Source: Alphaproteobacteria bacterium (GTDB lineage Bacteria; Pseudomonadota; Alphaproteobacteria; Micropepsales; Micropepsaceae). From it: a DNA stretch of 36,167 nt. Below the pieces are notes generated by a model. It saw only the letters and a list, made by a program, of their open reading frames with translations, did not search any database and was not told where the DNA came from. Shown here piece after piece: positions 1 through 5,555 of this stretch. The position numbers were made by a program, and so were the translations under genes. Each line of letters starts with the position of its first letter. Position 1 is the stretch's first letter. The stretch covers positions 1 to 36,167 of the forward strand of contig JAEUMK010000017.1 of the NCBI GenBank assembly GCA_016792565.1. Direction: 5' to 3'.

Positions 1-141
1 CTTCTGCCTCACCGCCACGCTGTTACAGTCTCCCAAGTGTTGATCGACAACCAATCCGCCTCGCCGTTCCAAAGTCAATGCGACCGCAGCGGACGCGCAA
101 TGCGGCGCGCGAGGGTTGACGGCGGCGCTGCGCACGATAAA
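1..141. other. left-edge upstream region, no gene seen
   Basis: No convincing coding frame is visible between the window edge and the operator in front of the aldehyde dehydrogenase gene. A TTGACG hexamer at 116-121 could be a -35 element, but I see no well-spaced -10 for it. The divergently or upstream-encoded neighbour, possibly the regulator of the aromatic locus, lies outside the window. Confidence 0.5.
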
Positions 142-155
142 CTGACTATAGTCAG
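139..155 (+). promoter_or_regulatory. operator with perfect 14-bp palindrome upstream of aldehyde dehydrogenase operon
   Basis: Positions 142-155 read CTGACTATAGTCAG, a perfect palindrome whose centre contains TATAGT, a plausible -10 hexamer. The longer element AAACTGACTATAGTCA (139-154) matches a 16-mer on the opposite strand upstream of the HpaB-type monooxygenase (5125-5140) at 14 of 16 positions. The palindrome centre lies about 105 bases before the preferred GTG start at 254. The paired site lies about 100 bases before its own start codon. Overlap with a -10 suggests repression. MarR- or TetR-type regulators commonly bind such palindromes, but the regulator is not in the window. Confidence 0.6.
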
Positions 156-240
156 AAATGAAGATCGTCAGTGCGGCGGCGCCGGAATCGCCCCGCCCGG
201 CGCTGGCGAAAGAAACGGCGCGGTCCAAGCCGCGTCCCGC

Positions 241-246
241 AGGAGG
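241..246 (+). promoter_or_regulatory. Shine-Dalgarno AGGAGG that fixes a GTG start
   Basis: AGGAGG sits seven bases before GTG 254 in the aldehyde dehydrogenase frame. The upstream ATG at 158 has only the operator and an A-rich triplet before it. This argues for GTG 254 as the start and for a 5' leader of about 95 bases. Confidence 0.65.
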
Positions 247-253
247 ACAGGAA

Positions 254-1726
254 GTGGCCGACAACGCAGCCATCGTCGCGGGCGTCGAGGTATCGACCGA
301 TCACTGGATCTGCGGCCGCCGCGTCTCGGCTTCGGAACGCTTCGCCGATATCTCGCCGGTCGACGGCTCGCATCTCTGCAGTGTCGCGGCAGGGAACAAG
401 GCCGTGGTCGATGAGGCGGTCGATGCGGCACGCAAGGCCTTTCCGGCCTGGGCGGCGCTCGGCCCTGAAGGCCGTCTGCCCGTCCTCAAGCGCTTTGCCG
501 AGGGCATCAAGGCGCGGGCCAAGGATCTCGCGGCGGTCGAGACCATGGACAACGGCTCGCTGCTCGCCGGCAATTTGCACCGCGTCGTGCCGCGCGCCGC
601 GCAGAACATCGAGTTCTTCGCCGACTGGGCGATGACTTTGAAGGACCACGTCATCGAGTCCCCGGACGTGATCAACCATGTGCGCTACGATCCGGCCGGA
701 ATCGCCGCCCTGATCACGCCGTGGAACGCGCCCTTGATGCTGACGACGTGGAAGGTCGGTCCCGCGCTTGCGGCCGGCAACACGATCGTGGTCAAGCCGC
801 CCGAGTGGGCGCCGCTGACCTGCTCGCTGATGGCCGACATCGCGCACGCCGCAGGCCTCCCGGCGGGCGTCCTCAACGTCGTCCAGGGCATCGGCGAAAC
901 AGCGGGCGACGCCCTCGTCAATCATGGCGACATCGACCGCATCAGCTTCACCGGCTCGACCGGCACCGCCCGGCTGATCGGCCAGGCCGCCGCGCGCTCG
1001 ATCACCCCGATGAGCGCCGAGCTGGGCGGCAAGTCGCCCTTCATCGTCTGCGCCGACGCCGATCTCGATGCGGCCGCGCAGACCGTCGCCGCCCAGTACA
1101 TGAACGCCGGCCAGGTCTGCCTTGCAGGCACACGCGTTCTGGTCGAGGCATCGATCGAAGAGGTCTTCCTCGCCAAAGTCCGCGACGCCGCCGCCCACAT
1201 GGTCGTCGGCGATCCCCGCGACGGCGCGACCCGGGTCGGGCCGCTGATCACGCAGGAGCACTTCGAGCGCGTCGCCGGCTTCGTGGACCGCGCCAAGGCG
1301 GACGGGGCGGAGGCGCTGTGGGGCGGTTCGCCCGCCAATTTCGGCGCGCTGTATTTCCAGCCGACCCTGTTCCGTCATGTCGATCCGGCCTGGGAGATCG
1401 CCCAGCAGGAAGTCTTCGGTCCGGTCCTCACCTGGCAGACCTTCTCGTCCGATGACGAAGCGATCGCGCTCGCCAACGGCACGCAGTACGGCCTCGCGGG
1501 CGTTCTCTTCAGCCGCGACGAAGCGCGCGCCATGCGCATCGCATCGCGCGTCGTGGCGGGGACGCTCTGGGTCAATTGCTTCTTCATCCGCGATCTCGCG
1601 GCGCCGTTCGGCGGCAGCCGCAATTCCGGGATCGGTCGCGAGGGCGGCTCCTGGAGCTTCGATTTCTACGCCGACATCAAGAACATATCGGTCCGCAGGG
1701 GATCGTTCGGCCAGACCGGAGGATGA
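254..1726 (+). CDS. NAD(P)-dependent aldehyde dehydrogenase, ring-cleavage semialdehyde type
   Basis: This is a member of the aldehyde dehydrogenase superfamily. Its gene order suggests it oxidises a ring-fission semialdehyde (HpaE/hydroxymuconic semialdehyde dehydrogenase type) in the cytoplasm. Numbered from the GTG at 254 (490 residues), the visible motifs are the catalytic Asn in TPWN (about 158), the cofactor-binding VKPPE (about 181), the general base in ELGG (about 256) and the nucleophile Cys in GQVC (about 289). The frame is open from an ATG at 158, but that ATG directly abuts the operator palindrome and has no ribosome site. The GTG at 254 is preceded by a perfect AGGAGG (241-246) with a 7-base spacer, and the product then has normal family length. 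It is followed after one base by the dioxygenase gene. The exact substrate cannot be read from the sequence. Confidence 0.88.
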   Translation: MADNAAIVAGVEVSTDHWICGRRVSASERFADISPVDGSHLCSVAAGNKAVVDEAVDAARKAFPAWAALGPEGRLPVLKRFAEGIKARAKDLAAVETMDNGSLLAGNLHRVVPRAAQNIEFFADWAMTLKDHVIESPDVINHVRYDPAGIAALITPWNAPLMLTTWKVGPALAAGNTIVVKPPEWAPLTCSLMADIAHAAGLPAGVLNVVQGIGETAGDALVNHGDIDRISFTGSTGTARLIGQAAARSITPMSAELGGKSPFIVCADADLDAAAQTVAAQYMNAGQVCLAGTRVLVEASIEEVFLAKVRDAAAHMVVGDPRDGATRVGPLITQEHFERVAGFVDRAKADGAEALWGGSPANFGALYFQPTLFRHVDPAWEIAQQEVFGPVLTWQTFSSDDEAIALANGTQYGLAGVLFSRDEARAMRIASRVVAGTLWVNCFFIRDLAAPFGGSRNSGIGREGGSWSFDFYADIKNISVRRGSFGQTGG

Positions 1727-1727
1727 C

Positions 1728-2630
1728 ATGACTGGGGTGACGGAGCTCGGCTATCTGACGCTGGGGGTGAGCGATCTCGCAGCGTGGAAGACCTTCGCGG
1801 CGGAGGTGCTGGGGCTGGAAGTTGTCCCCTCGGACAATCCCGAGAAGTGCTTCCTCAGGATGGACTACTGGCACCATCGCATCGCGCTCGTTCAGAACGG
1901 CAGCGACGATCTGCTGGTGAGCGGTCTCCGGGTAGCCGGGCAGGTCGAGTTCCGCGCGATGGCGGCGAAGCTGGAGGCCGCCGGCGTCGAGATCCGCATC
2001 GGGTCGGAGGCCGAGGCCGAGGAGCGCCATGTTCTCGAAGTCATGATGCTGGCCGATCCGAACGGCTATGCGCTGGAGATTTTCCACGGCCCGCATGTCC
2101 AGTTCGACAAGCCCTTCCATCCGGGCCGCCGGATGCATGGCCGCTTCAAGACAGGCGGCGGCGGCCTCGGCCATGTCATGCAGTCGCAGACCGCCGGGCT
2201 GGACACGACCTGCGAGTTTTACCGCCTGCTCGGCATGCGCGGCGGCATCGAATACAAGCTGGCCTTCCCCGGCGCGCCGCAGACGGTGCCTCTGATGTTC
2301 CTCAACTGCAACGAGCGCCAGCATACCTTCGCCTTCGCCGGCCCCGGCGAAAAGCGCATCAACCACCTGATGCTGGAAGTCGACAACATGGCGGACGTGG
2401 GGCTTGCCTATGACGTCGTGGTCAAGGCCGGGCTTCCGGTCATCATCGAGCCCGGGAGCCATGCGAACGACCAGATGTTCTCGTTCTACTTCAAGAACCC
2501 GTCTGGCTACATGAACGAGATCGGCTGGGGAGGCCGCGCGGCGCTGGCGCAGTCGGAATACTATCAGTCGGACGCCTTCGGCCATGCGCCCGTGCCGGGC
2601 TCGATGAAGGGCTTCATGGTTCCGGCCTGA
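1728..2630 (+). CDS. type I extradiol catechol dioxygenase (BphC/VOC family)
   Basis: This two-domain vicinal-oxygen-chelate dioxygenase of 300 residues is predicted to open a catecholic ring next to the hydroxyls using Fe(II) (or Mn(II)) and O2. The C-terminal domain carries the 2-His-1-Glu metal triad in the expected contexts: His149 in LGHV, His213 in NHLMLEV and Glu264 in MNEIGWG. Active-site His199 (RQHTF) and Tyr254 (FSFYF) match residues used for catalysis in 2,3-dihydroxybiphenyl dioxygenases. The ATG lies one base after the dehydrogenase stop, with GGAGG just upstream inside the previous gene, so translation is probably coupled. The substrate is not readable: the family covers dihydroxybiphenyl, methylcatechol, homoprotocatechuate and steroid catechols. 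Confidence 0.9.
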   Translation: MTGVTELGYLTLGVSDLAAWKTFAAEVLGLEVVPSDNPEKCFLRMDYWHHRIALVQNGSDDLLVSGLRVAGQVEFRAMAAKLEAAGVEIRIGSEAEAEERHVLEVMMLADPNGYALEIFHGPHVQFDKPFHPGRRMHGRFKTGGGGLGHVMQSQTAGLDTTCEFYRLLGMRGGIEYKLAFPGAPQTVPLMFLNCNERQHTFAFAGPGEKRINHLMLEVDNMADVGLAYDVVVKAGLPVIIEPGSHANDQMFSFYFKNPSGYMNEIGWGGRAALAQSEYYQSDAFGHAPVPGSMKGFMVPA

Positions 2631-2679
2631 ATCGCCGGGCGCCGTCTGCGACCGCAACATAGCAAGAAGGAGTTCGCCC

Positions 2680-3510
2680 ATGTCGGTGCTCGACGGACCG
2701 CGCGAGGAGTGGCGCCGCATTCTGCATGAAGGAACGCCGCACTGGGTCCGGCCCGAGGGCGAGCGGCTGCGCCTCGGTGACGGCCGCACGATCGCCGAGG
2801 CGGAGGCGACCTACCTGCCACCCTGCGATCCGACCAAGATCATCTGCATCCACCTCAACTACGATTCGCGCCGGCTGGAGTTCAAGGCGCCGCCGCTGGT
2901 CAATCCGACCTACTTCCAGAAGCCGCTGACGACGCTCAACGCGCATCGCGGCCGGGTCAGCCGCCCGGCCGACTGCAAATACCTGAACTACGAAGGCGAG
3001 ATCGCGGCGATCGTTGGCAAGCCGATGCGGAACGTCGCCCGCGAGGACGTCTGGGACCACCTCGCCGGGTTCGCCCCCGCCAACGACGTCGGCGCCCAGG
3101 ACTTCCGCGACACCGACGCCGGCTCGATGCTGCGCGTTAAAGGCCAGGACGGGTTCTGCCCGGTCGGTCCGGGCATTGTGCGCGGCGTCGACATCCGCGC
3201 CCAGTCGGTCAGGACCTATATCAACGGCAAGATCGTCCAGGACGGCCCGGTCAGCGAGATGACCTTTCCCATAGACTTCATCTTCGCCGATCTGTCGCGC
3301 CATATCACCTTCCTGCCGGGCGACATCGTGCTGACCGGCACGCCGGCCAACTCAAGGCCGATGTCGCCGGGCGATGTGGTGGAGGTCGAGATCACCAATA
3401 TCGGCCGCCTCACCAACACAGTGCAGGAGGTTCCCGCTCCGACCCACCGCGTCGGGCATCAGCCGACCGACAGCGAGGCGGTCCGCCGCGTGGCGCTCGG
3501 CCAGTTCTGA
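2680..3510 (+). CDS. fumarylacetoacetate hydrolase family protein (HpaG/hydratase-isomerase-like)
   Basis: The 276-residue product has the FAH fold. The acidic divalent-metal ligands are visible as Glu105 and Glu107 in YEGEIAAIVG and an Asp in the NDVGAQD segment (about 136). The family-typical VLTGTP segment and GDVVEVEI strand follow near residues 220-240. Relatives act as 2-hydroxyhepta-diene-dioate isomerases, oxopent-dioate decarboxylases, hydratases or acylpyruvate hydrolases on meta-cleavage products. After a dioxygenase and a semialdehyde dehydrogenase, an isomerase/decarboxylase role is the best guess. The ATG is preceded by AAGAAGGAG with good spacing. It is the last gene of this operon and is followed by a strong hairpin. 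Confidence 0.87.
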   Translation: MSVLDGPREEWRRILHEGTPHWVRPEGERLRLGDGRTIAEAEATYLPPCDPTKIICIHLNYDSRRLEFKAPPLVNPTYFQKPLTTLNAHRGRVSRPADCKYLNYEGEIAAIVGKPMRNVAREDVWDHLAGFAPANDVGAQDFRDTDAGSMLRVKGQDGFCPVGPGIVRGVDIRAQSVRTYINGKIVQDGPVSEMTFPIDFIFADLSRHITFLPGDIVLTGTPANSRPMSPGDVVEVEITNIGRLTNTVQEVPAPTHRVGHQPTDSEAVRRVALGQF

Positions 3511-3526
3511 CTGCGGGCCGATAAGG

Positions 3527-3557
3527 AAGGGGCGCGGCGTTAGCGGCCGCGCCCTTT
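3527..3557. terminator. bidirectional hairpin terminator between convergent operons
   Basis: A 12-bp stem pairs 3527-3538 with 3546-3557 around a 7-base loop. It is A/T-closed on both flanks and very GC-rich in the middle (GGGCGCGGC against GCCGCGCCC). It lies between the stops of the FAH-family gene (3510) and the monooxygenase (3583), so it can serve both strands. There is only a short T run, so efficiency is uncertain. Confidence 0.65.
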
Positions 3558-3582
3558 GCGCTTTCGCCCTGACGGCGGGCGT

Positions 3583-5031
3583 TCAGTCGACGCCGATCGC
3601 CGCCATCATCTCGGGTAGTTGTGTCCAGGGTCGCTCCATCTGCGCGAACATGTGGTCCAGCGCGAAATTGCGCGGGGCGCTGGCGAGGTAGAAGCGCTCG
3701 TAGAGCTCGACCCGGCCGCCGAGGGCGGAGCCCGCGAAGTCCCACGCGGTGCGGAACAGCTTCGCGCGCTCGCGCGCGCTCATGCCGTTCGCGCCGGGCA
3801 TGAAGGTCTCGATCAGCGGCCCGAGCTCGGGATTGTCGATCGCCTCCAGCGCGGGCGTTGCGAGCAGATTGTGCGAGCCGATGGTCTTGATGATGTCGTT
3901 GGCGCGCACCATCCAGCCCGGCATCTGCGAGCGCAGGGCCCGCAACGGGCGGTCGTCGGGGAAGAAGGCGCCGTTGCCCCAGTCGCGCGCCCCGGCTTCG
4001 GCGGCCTGCACGGCGGCCCGCGTCAGGCAGCCATAACCCCATAGTTCGCCGAGCATCGCCGCCGTGTCGGGGCGCTTGTCGGCATTGGTGGCCTGGGCCA
4101 TGCGGGCGCAGATCTCATAGGCGAATTCCAGCTTCACAGCCGCACGGATGCAGGTCTGCTGCATGATGTTGGCGGCCCAACCGTGCCGCATCAGGCCGTT
4201 ATAGACGTCGAGATCGCCGTCGATGAACACGCGCTCCAGCGGGATTTCGACATCGTCGAAGATCATGAAGGCGTCCTGCTCGTCGAAGCGCGACGAGAAC
4301 GGCTTGTCGCCCGCCGGGGCGGCGACGCCGTAGTGGTCGCGGCAGAGCGTGATCAGCCCCTTGGTCTTCATCGGAATCGAAAAGGCCAGCAGGACGGCCG
4401 GATCGACATTGGGCGGCTGAGGAATGCCGGGATAGACGAAGAGCTCGTCGGCGAACGGCCCCAGCGTCGCCAGGATCTTCGCGCCGCGCACGACGATGCT
4501 GTCCTTGGTGCGCCTGACCACCTTGAGGGCGAGCTGGCCGTTGACGCCCTCTGTATCGGGCAGGGCCTTGTCGACCACCGGATGGATGATGGTGTGGGTG
4601 AGGGAGAGATCCTTCTCCACCACCTCGCGATAGAAGCGCCCCAGGCGCTCGGCGTGGACCGTGCTGCCCTTGGCGCTGAAGATGTCGCCGCGCGCCACGA
4701 AGCCGGCCAGCGTGACGTTCACATAGTCCGGCGTGCGGCCCAGCATGCCGTTGGAGTAGCGCGCGAAGCGGTCGAACGCCCGGTGACGCCGCTGCAGATC
4801 GTCGGCCGATTTCGGCACGATCAGGCTGGCGCTCATCGGCGCGCCGGTTTCCGGATCGGGCACAAGGCAGTCGGCGGCATGGGCGTGCTGCCAGTCGAAA
4901 TAGCCGGCCATGCCCTTGAGCGACCCCGCGAAGGCGGGGCTGGCCAGAACGTCGACCTTCTCGTTGCCGAGCCAGACCGTGCGGTCGTCCCGCAGGCCGT
5001 CGAGATATTGTTGCCCGGTGCGCGCCGTCAT
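3583..5031 (-). CDS. hpaB: HpaB-family FADH2-dependent aromatic hydroxylase (4-hydroxyphenylacetate 3-monooxygenase type)
   Basis: This 482-residue group D flavin monooxygenase oxygenase component is predicted to hydroxylate a phenol ortho to the OH with FADH2 supplied by a separate reductase. It has the family signature GMLGRTPDYVN (residues 95-105) with Arg99 and Tyr103, plus His146 in LTHTI. These correspond to the Arg/Tyr/His active-site trio described for Thermus HpaB. Length matches the family. The ATG at 5031 follows GGAGGA at suitable distance. It is monocistronic here and convergent with the ring-cleavage operon, and the shared upstream operator ties the two together. No HpaC-like reductase is present in the window. 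Substrates other than 4-hydroxyphenylacetate (simple phenols, chlorophenols) are possible within the family. Confidence 0.88.
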   Translation of the reverse strand: MTARTGQQYLDGLRDDRTVWLGNEKVDVLASPAFAGSLKGMAGYFDWQHAHAADCLVPDPETGAPMSASLIVPKSADDLQRRHRAFDRFARYSNGMLGRTPDYVNVTLAGFVARGDIFSAKGSTVHAERLGRFYREVVEKDLSLTHTIIHPVVDKALPDTEGVNGQLALKVVRRTKDSIVVRGAKILATLGPFADELFVYPGIPQPPNVDPAVLLAFSIPMKTKGLITLCRDHYGVAAPAGDKPFSSRFDEQDAFMIFDDVEIPLERVFIDGDLDVYNGLMRHGWAANIMQQTCIRAAVKLEFAYEICARMAQATNADKRPDTAAMLGELWGYGCLTRAAVQAAEAGARDWGNGAFFPDDRPLRALRSQMPGWMVRANDIIKTIGSHNLLATPALEAIDNPELGPLIETFMPGANGMSARERAKLFRTAWDFAGSALGGRVELYERFYLASAPRNFALDHMFAQMERPWTQLPEMMAAIGVD

Positions 5032-5104
5032 TCAGTCCTCCCTCTCCCGGCCGGAGCCGGGCGCTCGTTTCCATCGACCGCCGCCCAGGCCGCTCCCGCG
5101 GCTC

Positions 5105-5140
5105 TATCTGACACCGATCAGATATGAGTGTAGTCAGTTT
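5105..5140 (-). promoter_or_regulatory. promoter/operator of the HpaB-type gene: two adjacent dyads
   Basis: On the minus strand, AAACTGACTACACTCA (plus 5125-5140) is 14/16 identical to the element before the aldehyde dehydrogenase operon. Its TACACT (5127-5132) could be a -10, with TTGCGC (5149-5154) as a weak -35. Immediately downstream lies a second, perfect dyad, TATCTGA-N6-TCAGATA (5105-5124), which the first operon lacks. Tandem sites suggest tighter or cooperative control of the monooxygenase, the first step of the pathway. Confidence 0.55.
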
Positions 5141-5555
5141 TAGTTCCTGCGCAAGGCTCCGCCGGGGCCCTGGGCGGTTGCCGATCTCCCGAGCCCGGAG
5201 GTCAATTGCCGGGGCAGGCGTCGCGCGAGCGCCGCCCTGAGGTCCCCGGGGGCCGCCGTAACGCCCGGAAAACGGCCACTTTTTATTCGAACGTTGCGAT
5301 CGGGGTTTTGTTCATCTTCGCCCGACCGGCCCGCCGACCCATTCCCAGGTCCCCTGTGCGGGCAGATCGACCGCACCATGACCAAAATCATTATAGGATT
5401 ATTATCCGCTTTCGTCAAGAGGCTTTGGCGCGTCCAGCCCCTCGGCGGCGCGCATACTGCCGGACACTCCGCGAGCCGCCTGCCGCTCGCCGGACAAATC
5501 TGTCACAGTCCGATGCAAGACTGGCGTGAGAGTCTGGGTACGGGCGACAAGGGCG
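5141..5555. other. intergenic region between divergent HpaB-type gene and P-type ATPase
   Basis: This gap of about 400 bases holds the minus-strand promoter at 5390-5418 within an AT-rich patch (about 5380-5410) that stands out from its GC-rich surroundings. The 79-codon minus-strand frame (5379 to 5140) has no recognisable motif and mixed third-position composition, so I do not call it a gene. I find no FNR-type box here. Confidence 0.5.
5390..5418 (-). promoter_or_regulatory. near-consensus sigma-70 promoter on minus strand
   Basis: Read leftward, TTGACG (5418-5413), a 17-base spacer and a perfect TATAAT (5395-5390) form the best sigma-70-type promoter in the window. The spacer itself contains a dyad, GGAT-N4-ATCC (5396-5407), as an operator might. 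The predicted transcript starts near 5383 and points toward the HpaB-type gene about 350 bases away, with no convincing gene in between. A 79-codon frame starting at ATG 5379 is possible but has weak codon bias. Confidence 0.55.

Noticed and set aside
152-1729. 525-codon open frame on the minus strand opposite the aldehyde dehydrogenase
   Set aside because: It mirrors a strongly supported gene; long antisense frames are expected at this GC content, and the translation shows no motif.
5140-5379. 79-codon minus-strand frame downstream of the strong promoter
   Set aside because: No motif, mixed third-position composition, and it runs into the HpaB-type operator. Kept only as a possibility within the promoter finding.
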